Position numbers and translations under genes: made by a program
Shown here: one piece after another, positions 44,676 through 56,617 of the stretch
Layout: each line of letters starts with the position of its first letter
How positions within the stretch are numbered: position 1 is the first letter of the stretch
Notes under the pieces: generated by a model
Told to the model about the DNA's origin: nothing
The model's database searches: none
The model's input: the letters and a program-made list of their open reading frames with translations, nothing else
Source: Moniliophthora roreri
Taxonomy: Eukaryota; Basidiomycota; Agaricomycetes; Agaricales; Marasmiaceae
Assembly (NCBI GenBank): GCA_001466705.2
Contig: LATX02000186.1
Coordinates: forward strand, 644,143-708,142
Reading direction: 5' to 3'
DNA: 64,000 nucleotides

Positions 44676-46690
44676 TAATCTGTACCTCTTGTCATTGTTC
44701 CCACTGTTCCACACACTGTTTGGCTGCTGGTCCTTCACTGCTGGCCTCATTGACTCATTTTGGTTCCACTGTACCCATCAGGAGGGCAGCTTCCAGGGGA
44801 GAGAAGTTAGTTATTTGGAGATGTGGGAATGCTTGATGAGTGACTGAAATGGCAAAGACTAGGAGATGGTGGTCATATATATTGAATGTTGAATTACACT
44901 TCACAGGAGGCATTTTGTATCCACTCTGCTATCTATCTCAATATGGCTTTCTTGTCTTGTGTGTGTTGAGTGTGACTATCCTGCTACTCTATGCATTGAA
45001 ACTAGAGTACAGTATATTGTCCTTGTACAGTACTCAGTATTTAGTTCCATTTACTCAGTGTAATCTATACATGTGTACTCATAGTCTGTCTTGAACTGGG
45101 GTGCACCTGGAGACTATGATCAGCCCAATTCCTAGCACCCAATAAGCACTAGGTCTCTATCTCCTCAATTCCAACTTCATTGCAAGAGTTTTCACTGATC
45201 TACCACCTTCAGAAGAGCACAGGTGAGTATTAGCTATTGACATCATTGTATGCTGAGCTCTACAGATGTCTTGGTATCTGATTGATGGTGCAATAGCACA
45301 ACTCTGGTCAAAAATCTGAGAAACTCACCTCTTCTGAAGGTTCATTGGCTTCTGTAACACTCATTATCATTGCTCTACTCAATATACCAGTCTAGAAACA
45401 CTTTGATATCATTTAGAAATTATCTTAGCATTATCTCTAGGAGAGAATCTGTGAGTCAGGTCAAAAGTCACTAAAAACTGAGAAACTCACCACTTTCTTG
45501 CAATTTCTGGTGTTTATTAATTCCTCTCTGAGTCTGTGACTGAAAATCAGGTAGATAACTATCATTTACAATATTTAAGAAGTTTCTGGAGCTTTTGGGA
45601 GCAGATGGACTTGGGGAACATAGTGGTCTGGGTTGAGGTTGCATTCAAGACAGACATTGATGTATAACTACATATTGATTGTGCATGATCTTCAACTCTC
45701 ATATCAATAACCCACAGCAAATTTGGCACCAGACACTACTATATTCTCTATTTCTGCTCTATATGATTACCTTTGAATGTTACTGAAATCCCAAGACTAA
45801 AAGAGACCAGGAACATTGATTTAAAGGTGGACTTAGTGAATGTGATTGTCTCTCTAAGCTGATGACTATTTTTCACTTGCTGCATAGGGACTACAACAGA
45901 AAATTGTTCCATGTACAATGCTGCACTATTCTGAGACATGAAAATATTCACATTTAAGCATTCAAGTCAATCCAGAAGAGATTTGCTGCCTCAGGACAGG
46001 CACCAGACTAACACTTCATGTGTCTCAAAACAGAATCCCACAGCTGCAATATCCAGAAAGCATTGCCATTCAGTAGCACAATACACAAAGATACATGATG
46101 AGCTATTGGACTCTTAGTAGCTAACTAGAGCACTCTTAAGGAACAGAGTCTAAAGATCAAGTGAAATTACATCTAATGCAAGCACAAACTAGGAGAGATG
46201 CTGCAGATTGCCTCATTTAAGAGCACAACAAACCAAACTGTACATTTCTCATGTCCAGAACCACACATTCCTGGGCTTCAAGTATCTATGAGACATGAGG
46301 AGTGTGCAAGAATGAAATGAAGACACTACTTGCAATAGTAGAAGACATGTGTCACAAGGCTTGCTAAGAGAAGAACAGCAGTTGTTGTGTGAGTGGATAA
46401 AATTCACTGTTGTTGTGGTACAGTGCAAGGACACAATGCTATTCTTCAATAAATTTCCAACATCTAGATAATGGTTAGTAAGAAGACTACCTTGTAGGAT
46501 TGAGATGCACCTGAAATTTATTAAGTGGACAACAACAACAGCTACTCTGGGCAGCAACAAGGGCTGAGAGGATGATGGCAAAAGCTATGGGAGCAATGGC
46601 TGATGTTGTGGGACCAGTAGTGAGTTATCGAGACCAGTAGCAAGGACCAGCAAAAGAGCTGCATGAGACTTGATTTTTTTAAAGGTCCTT
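44676..46690. other. Interior of the 3.2-kb inverted repeat
   Basis: About 2 kb with no recognisable protein. A short word, CTGAGAAACTCACC, occurs near 45318 and 45478, each preceded by a GTCA-rich stretch. Open frames are short and without domains. Confidence 0.4.
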
Positions 46691-47300
46691 GGAGTCCACC
46701 TTCTTTCTGACTGGGTTTGGGACAGTTGTTAGGCCATATTACAAATGAAAAATTTTCTTAAAACTGGTCATAGTACTAGTAATACATATTAAAATTTGAA
46801 CAAAATATCAGCACACACAAGATACACCTGAGGCTCTTTAATGACAAAAAAAAGTCAACTATAACAACGACAGCTACTCCAGGCAATGACAAAGGCATTC
46901 AGAACAACAATGAAGGTTGTGTAGAAGCAGTGGTTGATGTGGCAGAACCGGCAATGAGTTGCTGAGGCCAGCAGTAGAGGTCCAGCAACTAACTGATGTC
47001 CAGAATGGTGGAAATAATGACAAGGGGTATGGGGACAATGACAAAGGATCATGTGATTGATGGTTGAAGTTGAGGGGCTGGTGATGAGTCACTGTTGCTG
47101 AAAGTAATCGCTAGCAGGCAGTCCACAGGGCACTTGGAGACTTGGAGAGGTCTGAAGCAATGTGTGAGAGAGGTGTGATAGAGAGCAGAGGAGAGGTGCA
47201 ACAAGGTGCACCTAATCTCCACACAGAATCAGTCTGATCTGACACCAGGTAAAGCCCATTCCTGGCATCTTATCAGTTCTGATACCTGGGACACAAAGGT
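46691..47300 (-). repeat. Right arm of the 3.2-kb inverted repeat
   Basis: Reverse complement of 44080-44675; the outer end is GGGACACAAAGG at about 47288-47299. Confidence 0.7.
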
Positions 47301-48282
47301 GGGTGAAGTCAGAGGCTCAGCCGAATATCAGTTCATATTCTGATAGGGTCTAGACCAGAGCCAATATCAAGCACACATTTGTTGCTCATTGCTCACCACT
47401 CACCACCAAGATTCAGATCCAACAATATAGCTTACAGAGAATCAAGACCTCTTTGGCTGGTACATCTTTACACAACTGTCTTCATACCTGGACACTCTAC
47501 TGATTAACTTACTGGAGAACAGGAATTTTGGGAAGCTGCAAAGATTCAAACTCTTTCCTTTTGTGCCTCTAAAATATGGTGCACCCTCTCCTTGAATAGA
47601 TCTTAGAAGTTCTAGTGAGTACTGAGCCCATGCATCTTCTCAGTGGACCGTTAATCACATCTCATCCCAGGGACTAATCATACATCATCAGATTCTTCTT
47701 TTTTGCAAAACACATGCCTACCAGTAAGCTAGAGCAACCCCCAGAATGGAACTATTCAGACTTGGTAGTTTCAGTTCCCATCTACCCCAGATCTTATTGG
47801 CTCACAAGTTCTTTCTTGCCAGCAAATCATTGATACTGCAATATTCATGTGCTCAACATATGCCCAGCCATAGTTTTACAGTTATGATTCTATTCTCAAG
47901 TTGCCACTTTATATTCAAGGACAATAGACACTGTGTCTTGGTTTTCTATGATTTGCTTTCCTTGACTGCTTCACAACAATGTTTGAACCTGCCTTCATCA
48001 ATACATTGGAATGCCATCAGTTCCAATTCAGTCAGTTTATCAACATACTCTTAGTTTGCAATAATTACTAACAAGCACCAAGAAGTTACAGGAACAGCTT
48101 ATCATATGATATCTAAAGCTTTCTCTGAGCAGAAGCATCATACTCAAGCCATTCAAGCCACATGGCCAGCATCAATTGATTTGACTATACTTCTGGATTG
48201 ACTTTAGAAAGTTCTTATGTCAGCAGTATCATTACTGCTTCCCAAAAATCTTAAAAACTCTTGGCCTCTGCTGAATACCTCT
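47301..48282. other. Repeat-block DNA upstream of the esterase relic
   Basis: No clear gene. The last part could be the captured upstream sequence of the esterase pseudogene that starts at 48283. Confidence 0.35.
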
Positions 48283-49634
48283 ATGTTGAGCATTATAAAC
48301 CCTAAGCTACTCTTCTCTCTGTTTCTTGGTGCAGTTGGTGCATTTGCTGCTGCAGGTCAACTCCAGCAGATCATCAACTTTGGCAGCAATCCTACAGGCA
48401 TGCAAATGTTTCTGTACAAACCTGCATGGCTTGCCAATCCACTTCTGCTCATTGTTGCTATTCATTACTGTAGGAGAACAGCTCAAGCATATTTCCAAGG
48501 TTATATGCTGTTAAGTCAGAATTTCAAGCTCTATCTACTAACCATCCTGCTTCCAAGGCACACAATATGCCAACCTCGCCAACTAGAAAGGTTTCCTTGT
48601 CATCTATCCTGATGCTCCTGACTTGGAAAGGTATATTTCTCTGTGTTTGTGTTTGAGATTGAATTCCAATTTGCCTCACAGGTGTTGAGATGTCCACTCA
48701 GATGCAACACTCAAGCATGATGCCAGAGGCAACTCCTTGGCCATTGCTTCTGTAGTCCACTACACTATTAAGACCTATAGTGTTGATCCTTCGCTCATAT
48801 TTTCTATGGGAACATCTTCTGGTGCTATAATGACAAATGTTCTTATGGAAGCTTATCCTGACCTCTTCAAGGCTGGTTCTGTGTTTGCTGGTGTCCCATA
48901 CAGTTGCTTCACAGGACCAAACATGTGGCAGAGTCAGTGTTCTTAAGGACAGCTCATCAAGACAGCTCAGCAATAGGTAGATATGTGGCATTCTCACAAG
49001 ATCATTACTTACATTCCTCTCAGGGTGATCAAGTTCACAGCAGATACTCTGAATACACCAACACTCACCCAAAGTTCCAGTTCTGGCACAGTAGCACATT
49101 TGTATCCTCTTTACTCTCCTGTTTGATCTTCCTGATTTCATTGACCAACTCTAGTGACACCACACTATACCTGCAAAACTTTTAGGAAGAGATCAAGCAA
49201 TGGACAAATGTCTTTAGTGTATCACAAACACCAACTCAGAACCAGACAGGCAACCCACTCAGCAACTACTGGCATGCTTCCTTTGGTCCCAATGTGCAAG
49301 CTATCTTTGCAAATGGTGTTGAGCACAACATCCCCATGAGAGAAGTGGATGTATTGGAGTGGTTCGGTTTGACCAACATAACTCCTGGCACCAGTACCCC
49401 TCCTTCCAACCCCCTATGACCACTAGTGGAGGCACAACCCCTACAAACCCACTATCTGGTGGAACTGCTGCTCAGTGGGCACAATGTGGTGGTGACAGGT
49501 GGAGTGGCCCAACTGGTATGTGATTTTCATTGTGAATCATTCTCAGGAGTTCAACAAACATGTCCTTCATTCCAGTCTGCAAGTCTCCATACAAGTGTAC
49601 TATAATAAATGCTTACTACTCCCAATGCCTGTAA
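48283..49634 (+). pseudogene. Decayed CE1 acetyl xylan esterase with C-terminal CBM1
   Basis: An ATG at 48283 starts a signal peptide (LLFSLFLGAVGAFAAAGQ) followed by CE1 esterase sequence: QQIINFGSNPTGMQMFLYKP, VAIHYC, the nucleophile motif MGTSSGAIMTNVLM, YPDLFKAGSVFAGVPYSCF and HNIPMREVDVLEWFGL with a candidate catalytic histidine. A Thr/Pro/Ser linker and a fungal cellulose-binding domain follow (AAQWAQCGGDRWSGPTG, then CKSPYKCTIINAYYSQCL, TAA at 49632), split by an intron (49516-49573). Introns of normal size and position remain at about 48501-48554 and 48638-48688, so the copy arose from genomic DNA. Inactivating changes include a TAG at about 48586, a TGA in place of tryptophan near 48693, a TAA at about 48944 and frame changes between 48960 and 49190. 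CE1 esterases of this type deacetylate xylan or release phenolic acids. Confidence 0.8.
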
Positions 49635-49934
49635 CAAGAAACTTCAAAATATCTAAACTTGTCAACTTGCTCAGTGGACATTGATGACCTTATCTTGGTG
49701 AAACCCCAACAGGAACCTTGTGTGGAGATGTTCCATTGGTAGAGAATAGGTAAGGCCAACTACTTAAGGGAGCTGGTAGTAAGGTGCAGACCATAGGGCT
49801 TTGGCACATTGGGAGTGAGACTGAGGCCATTAGAAACAAGAGTCGTACAGCACAGAGAAACTGGACCTTGAACCAGTGAAGGAAGAAGCTGACTCACTGA
49901 TAGTGTTTCAGTCTTGGTTAGTTGGTATCCTGGA

Positions 49935-50455
49935 GCAAAGTATATCATCATAAGAGGATTCTTAGCCTCAGCCCTCTGTCAATAATGTTATCAGTCTCTG
50001 TTTCAGGAGGAAGTGAAGAGGAGGTGAACAAGCAGTGAGAGCACAGATGACAAAGTATTGTGTACTCAGAAACTGTTAACAATATCCATCTGACTTGTCT
50101 TGTTGAGCACCACAATGTAGAGCAAGCATGCCTCTTGCATGATGATGATAGCCAGTTTGTTGGCAGCATAGTGGAATAGAATCAGTGTATTTGCACCTGG
50201 GGTAGTGCTAGCAGCAGTCTGAATAGGTACCTCCAGCCAATGAAGAAGAGAGTAGTAAAGCAGAGTATTAGTGTGAAGAAAGACATACACTTAGAGTTCA
50301 TCCTTAACTCCTTCACATGCTTCAGACCCCAGATCCCAAACTATGGCATGATATGTAATTCAGCAGTAATTCATCAAGCCAATATCCTTGATCCTAAGGA
50401 CCAGATTGAAAAACAGAGCTTTATGTTAAGCTGGAATTGTGGGGGTCATTTGTTT
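49935..50455 (-). pseudogene. Decayed fragment of the GH2 glycosidase gene
   Basis: The minus strand reads ANTLILFHYAANKLAIIIMQEACLLY and, after a stop, VHNTLSSVLSLL. These correspond to IEPDLFYYAADKLGIMLMQD and VNTHLSFPSILSF of the intact GH2 gene at 58626-58427. The flanking DNA also aligns: 50300-50450 with 58720-58860 (shared CCAGATCCCAAAC, ATGGCAT), and the intron-like end near 49965 with 58370-58410. Stops, deletions and loss of both ends make it a dead partial copy. The retained intron sequence shows a DNA-level duplication. Confidence 0.75.
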
Positions 50456-53400
50456 CATTCTTCTTTACAGTTCAAAATTCTATGTAGGTCGAAACAATTA
50501 TCTGTACCAAGAGTTGTAGGGTTTGGCAATACAGTACTATCTGGGTTTGGATTGGATAAAGGATATGAAATTGTGTGGAGATTATGTTTCTACTCAATTT
50601 CCTATCACTATTAAGATTGTTAAGATTTGTCCAGGGGTCCAAGGAGTCCATATAGGCCTATTGGAATGTTTTGTGACCTTGCCACAGGGTGACATTACAA
50701 TGTTTTGAGGGCTTTAACCATATATGGATGCTACCAGATGCTGTCTCTTCTTTCACCATTCCAATGGTGCCCTTTACATCTTTGGAATAGTCAAGCAGCA
50801 TGTGAGAGTACTTTGGAGTGTAAGCCTTGCATATGGATTGTTGGAATGATTTCTAGGTGTTGCCACAGTACAACTGGTTTGGAATGTTAACTTCGGAGGA
50901 TAATCATTAGAATGGGGACAGGTGGGATGATGAGCAGGGATAATCTCTTATGTGTGTGATATTGGAATGATGTTGGAAAAGTGTATCAAAATGTGCCTCT
51001 TTGGAATAAATGCTTGGGTGAATGTAATTGGAATGCTATTGCTGACATTGGGCTGATATGGGGGACTGCAATTTCTCAGCCAGTGAACCTTAAATTACAA
51101 CTGTACAGTTTTCAGAATTGCCTGAAACTCTATTTTGGCAGGACACTATCATCATGCCATATGGTGTTTCAGTCACATATTCAGAGCTTTAGTTTCTGCT
51201 TTGGAAGAGAATGGAAGGTCAATTAACTGGTGTGTGCCCAATCCTCTTCACATTCATGCTGTATTAACATTTCCTGAGATATGCTCATTCAGGCATGACT
51301 GTTGTGGCCTTAAGTACCTGTATATCACTCTACCCATTCCCTAGTCATTCCAACATGGTGCATAATGTATTCAACCAATCCATATACAAAATAATGAATA
51401 TTAACTTAGAACGAGCCTCTCCAATGTCTGAGTAATGTCAACTGATGTACAGTATTGACAATGATACATTGACTGGGGGTCAAGGAATGCCACAGGGGAT
51501 TTGTGACCCAATTGAGTGACCACAAGATAGCCCGAGGTAGCAACACTAACATGGATGGTGTTGAGGCTCTATAACATGAGCAACTAGAGGTTCATGATAA
51601 CTGTGGTGTGCTGAGAGAAATAATTGACTCAAGAGCTGAATCAAAATTGAAGATGGTGGATCAGGTAGTGGGACAAGGTGTTAGGTTGGTACTAGGATTC
51701 TAAACCTTTCATATGGCTTGTGTTAGGGGTCTACCCATGAAAGTTAATAAAGGGAGCATAAGTAAGACTCTCTGAGCAGGAGTTGAGAGAAATCAGACAA
51801 TACATGCAATCACATCGCCCTTGTTATACCATCTTCTCATTTCTGAGGTGATATGACTGCTAGTATCAGTCATAAGAGCTTGTTCACATTCCATCATTCA
51901 CTTATCCTCATTGTCCAGCAAGAAGTTACAGAAAGAGTGAAGGAATTCCAGTTTCATACATGTAGTCCTGTCTGGACCATTCTGTCCCACAATTAGCATC
52001 CACAACACTCAGAATACACTAGAAGTGAACCTAAATACCTATAGACACTTAATGGTGATTTCTTGTTAATTTGTGAATTTTTGTGTTGAGATGTTGAGTT
52101 TGCAGGCATCAAGACATGAAAGTTGGAAGTAGAGTGCATGTGAAACCTGTTCTGGCTAGTCACACTGTTTGACCTTTTCATTTGGTTGTATTATAGCACA
52201 GGGAGTGACAGAAATGAACTAATTCATGTTCTGAGTTCAATAGTAACATTTTCTAAGCTTGAATATTGCTTGTGAGATGAGACTGACAACAAACACCTCC
52301 CAAGGACTTGTTCCAAAGAGCTGGACATTATTGACATCTCAGTGCTTATATAGCATTTGTGAAATGTCTGCCTCACCTCTGCAATCCCAGTAAGTACATA
52401 AACAAAATCTTAACACAATCAACTCTGAAAGCAATAAGAAGGACACCCAGCTCTTAGCCTGGATGAACCAAGCTCAGAGGTAGCCATATCTAACATGTTC
52501 TGTTCATAGAGTCAATTCACAGCACTATGAGATATTATGTTTCTACTATCTCTACATTGTATGGCATACTCCACTGGCATCTAATATAACAGCAGCTACC
52601 CTGCTCAGGTCACACCCAAAGCCCTCAGCCCAACATGCTACACAAACCATTCTGAGTTACCCAGCTTGTCTCTAATACTTTATAACTTCTTGTCCAGGCT
52701 AAGAGGCCAATTGCGAATCTGTTCTTCAATGTCAATGGAAAAAAGTCAGTTTCTTCACTGTCTGCTGTAGCCCTTGTAGAATAAAGTGGTAAGTACACTT
52801 TCAGAGCAAAGGAACTAGTTAGGACACACCCAAGCCCTGAAAAACCCCCTCTAGGCCCACCAAATCTGCCTGTGAGTTATCAGAACCTCAATCTTAATAT
52901 CCATAATCATTTGATGTCATTGTGTCAGGGACTACAGTGCATACAGGGGTTATGGAAGAAAGGCAGAGATGCTGGTTGAGAAACAGAGAGAAGCATGGGA
53001 AACTTTAGGGCATAGAGCAAAGAAAATGGGTGCACAGACTAGATACTGGGCCATTTCACTACATATCATGTATCCCTGATGTTGCACATGTCTGTGTTGA
53101 TGTTGAGCAACACTCAAAGTTGAAAACATTGCAATTTCATGTCTTCATGAGTATCATTGGAACACTATAAATTGCAAGAAGGCTGATGGTTGTTGTTACT
53201 CCCATTTCAATCATATGCCTAGACAAGTATCATTGGAATGGTAGTTTAAGCATCCCACAGGCCTGTGCATCTAGAAAACACTCCAATCATTTTGCTATGT
53301 GAGTATCATTGGAATGATATCATTGACTGGAGAGAGGCTTACTGTCATGAGTGAAGAGGCATGAATGGTGAATTGGAATGAATAAGCTGGAGTAGAAGAG

Positions 53401-53551
53401 TGCACTATGAAGAGAACACTGTAGATTTGGAGGAGCAATGAATTGAAATGGAGAGATTGAAGTTGAATAGCATGCTATGGATGGAACATTGAATTGGAGA
53501 GGATGCTGTACATATGGGACAGAGGGTAGTGAGTAGGGCATTCCAACCTCA
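50456..53551. other. Repeat-block DNA with recurrent TTGGAATG motif
   Basis: About 3.1 kb without a recognisable gene. The word TTGGAATG or a close variant recurs many times (for example near 50659, 50838, 50877, 50961, 51028, 53228, 53308 and 53371). CG dinucleotides are nearly absent. Confidence 0.4.
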
Positions 53552-54256
53552 CATCAGCAAATCAAACACCTAATGATCATGGCAGAAAATGACCAAAATA
53601 GGTGATTATGGGCAAAATACATTATTACCCATTTTGGCCTTGATAATGGCAGAAAACAGACCCCACCTAGTGATTATGGGAGATCATGGGCAGAATGGGT
53701 GATCATTCATTTTGCCCATGATTGCCCATTTTCATGAGAGTCGGCCAGACAGAGAAAATGTATACTGCCACCTGGCAGAATTGAACCAGTGACACTAACA
53801 CTGCTTTGTAAGCCAACACAAGAGCCTGGGCCGCAACATAACCACTGTGCCAAAGTGCCATATAACATTTTAGTGTACACAGTACAATATATCCCCTTGC
53901 CTCCACAGCTAATTCAGGGAAAACCTGCATCCCCCCGGCCTTGGCTAGTGTTTTTATCAGTCAGAACATTAACCAATAAGTCCTCTCTACCATATAGACC
54001 CCTCTCTCTGTGTTTTAGAAGGCAGAAAAAAATTGGGTCTTATGATCATCCATTTTTGCCCATGATCAGTGACCGAAATCATTTCTGCCCATTTTCTCCC
54101 ATTTTCTTCCATGATCATTGACCAAAATCATTTTCCCTCATTTTCTGCTATGCTCATCCATGATCATCGACCAAAATCATTTTTGTCTATTATTGTACAT
54201 GATATAGACCAAAATAGATTATCATCCATGCTCATTAACTGCACGATTTGCTGATG
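53552..54256 (-). mobile_element. TIR element with Pol III-type promoter, copy B (complete)
   Basis: It begins CATCAGCAAATC (53552) and ends GATTTGCTGATG (54256), perfect 12-bp termini, followed by imperfect TIRs (TAATGATCATGG against TAATGAGCATGG). On the minus strand it has AAGGGGATATATTG at 53898, box A TGGCACAGTGG starting at 53852 and box B GGTTCAATTC starting at 53787. It is the inverted counterpart of copy A at 42790-43455. No coding capacity. Its right end coincides with the sharp return to CpG-containing gene-rich DNA. Confidence 0.8.
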
Positions 54257-55042
54257 CAGCCTTATGGTGGAAGGTAAGGGGAATAATTGTAACGTCGCCT
54301 TGTGGAAAGGCCATGAATAATTGCAATACCCCTACGTCCTCTGTTGGGGGTCCTCGGGCGGTACAGTGTATAGGTCGGTTGCTGGAATAACGGCGGGTGA
54401 TATTGGCTTGATCGTAAGCGCGGCAAGTTCGGATAAATCCGAAATTCCAACTACATCACAGACGGCTTATTTTGTACTCAGCTTCTATCCTCCATGATGA
54501 TCAAAACTAGTGTTTATCCAAAGTTAGAAGAAAAACAACTACTACTCCCGAATCGTTTTCATCCTCCCGATGCCACTCGTCCCATTGACAACGCGAAATG
54601 ACTCCTTCCAGAAGCATCGTGATCATTTGCTGACGTGGTGGCTTCTATTACCGTTAAAGTTGGTATGTGCCAGCACCACTCCAGTTTGTGAACTCTGTAA
54701 ACTCCGCGGCACGCATTCGGGATGATGTAGCACGGGACCCCTTTCCCTTCCAAGTTGATGCGACAGAATCACAGATTGTATCAGGTCCGAACCAGGGCAC
54801 CTTCATTATACCAGAATTACATGGCAAAGACCATCCGCACACGAGGGATCTGCAAAATTCGGGTGATGGAAGTCCTCTCGCGTATAGGAAACAATCAAGT
54901 GGTCGTCAGGTAAACCTTTATAGTTCTTTTCTCCCACTGCTCTTGATTTGTGTTTGATTATACGTGTTTTCACCTTCTCTTCAGTACTTGGGTACTGCTC
55001 CGGACCTGGGTCCTCAGAAACGCCCATACGTCAGTTGTAGAT
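54257..55042. other. Intergenic, start of the right gene-rich block
   Basis: CG dinucleotides are again frequent. No gene was recognised, although a 96-residue open frame (54667-54957) lies here. The region should contain the promoter of the membrane protein gene at 55095. Confidence 0.4.
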
Positions 55043-55050
55043 TATAAAAC
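55043..55050 (+). promoter_or_regulatory. TATA box of the first seven-helix gene
   Basis: TATAAAAC lies about 52 bases before the ATG at 55095, similar in sequence and spacing to the one before its paralog at 61708. Confidence 0.55.
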
Positions 55051-55094
55051 ACGAATAAATTCGCATTGGGATCATTATCCTCCATCTCGCAGAA

Positions 55095-56617
55095 ATGAGC
55101 GCTGATTATCCGTTCGAATCCCTCTACTCTATACAAGGCGTTCTGCTGGTGCCGTTCATCTCTGTCGGTGTAAGTCTCCTCCTTCATAGTCTACAAAGAC
55201 TTAGATCGGTACTAATGCGAAAGGCAAACAGCTGATGTTATTCTTGCTTGGTGAGTAGCAATTATCCCGTCATTGTTGTTGCTAACTTGTATACAGGTTT
55301 CTATGTTTTACTTTTCGGGATGGTGGTCTATTTTTCGTGCACACGCCAGGATATGGCGAACCGGAAGCTCCATTTAGGTTGGATGACCTCGCTGTTCGTG
55401 TTATCGGTTTCATCCGCAATCTTGGGAGCAAATGTAACAGTCAACGAGGCTATATTTGGATTTCAGGCTGCGGTAGCTCACGATGACGCTCCTCTTCGTC
55501 TTTGGATGACATCCAGTGTTTATCACATAATCGTACAGTGAGTACTTTTGTCCTCAGACTTCTTACACCGTTAAACTAACGAGATCTCTCAGGATACTCT
55601 CCGGAGTACTTTACATTCTGGCCAAGTGAGCGAAACTATATCATGATATCGAAGAGATTTCGAACCAATCGCAAGCTGCATTGCAGATGCAGTTCTAGTA
55701 GGTATACACTGGAGTATATTGATTCCCATTCCCTGAGGGCACGTATGCAGCTATATCGGTATTCGATCCTCTGGGGATCCACGAAGCGTGCTTTGGCCAT
55801 TCCCGTGATGGCGCTGTTTGCGACCAATGGTGCGCCTGGTCTTGAATACTTTGACGCGTGGATACTGACGGATGCTAGTCATCGGCTTAATTGGAGTTCT
55901 GATGGATGTTATCAGAATCCTCAGGAACTCAACTCAAGACACATCCCTGTCGGGTACTATTTTGTTCCAGGCTCACTTCATAGCCAGTGCAGTCAATAGC
56001 TTTCTGCTATCATTGATGATCGGTGCGGTGTTGACGGAATCGGCGATGAAACGACAGGATTTATAGTGTTTCTTTTTTTACACAGCTGGCCGGATTTGGT
56101 GGTTGAGTCAGGAGCCTCGACATGCCATGGGCTGTCAGATTGTCCGAAGATACAAGAAGATCGTATCGATGGTGTGAGTACGTTTTGTGACTTCTTGTCG
56201 CTTCGTCTAATCGAGCTTTCAGTATTGAATCTGGGTTTATGTACTCGGCCACTCTCATTGCACACTTGGCCATTAGGCAGTCTCTAAGTAGTTTGGGCTT
56301 CGGACTTGATCTATTCCTGGCTGCAGCACTCATGGTCGTACGTAGCAGTTACCTTTGATGATTTCTCGCCCACATCTATACTCCAGGGAATCGCTCCGAC
56401 TTTGATAATCCTGCGCACAAGTCTTGGACTGACCGAAAGCGCGGTACCCGACTGTCAAATAATCTCCACTCTGCGGTTCGGGGAACCACCAGCCGGGACT
56501 GCTGGTGAGCAATCTGAAGCGCATGCTATTACTGTCGATTTTCAACAAGGAACTCTGAGTGGATGCGGGTATTCTGAGGCCCATAAACTTGAACGTAGCG
56601 ACGCTGCCACGATCTGA
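55095..56617 (+). CDS. Seven-helix agaricomycete membrane protein, paralog 1
   Basis: The N-terminus MSADYPFESLYSIQGVLLVPF leads, through a short exon (GKQLMLFLLG), into FYVLLFGMVVYFSCTR, HLGWMTSLFVLSVSSAILG and YHIIVQILSGVLYILA. Later exons give WGSTKRALAIPVMALFATN, SVIGLIGVLMDVIRILR, FIASAVNSFLLSLMIG, then GRIWWLSQEPRHAMG, FMYSATLIAHLA and the family end GIAPTLIILRTSLGLT. About seven hydrophobic helices are separated by introns. The GRIWWLS loop is typical of a large agaricomycete family with no function known to me. Splice sites near 55627-55720 are unresolved. The last residues are a hydrophilic cytosolic tail; the stop is TGA at 56615. It is paralogous to the gene at 61708-63246. Confidence 0.8.
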
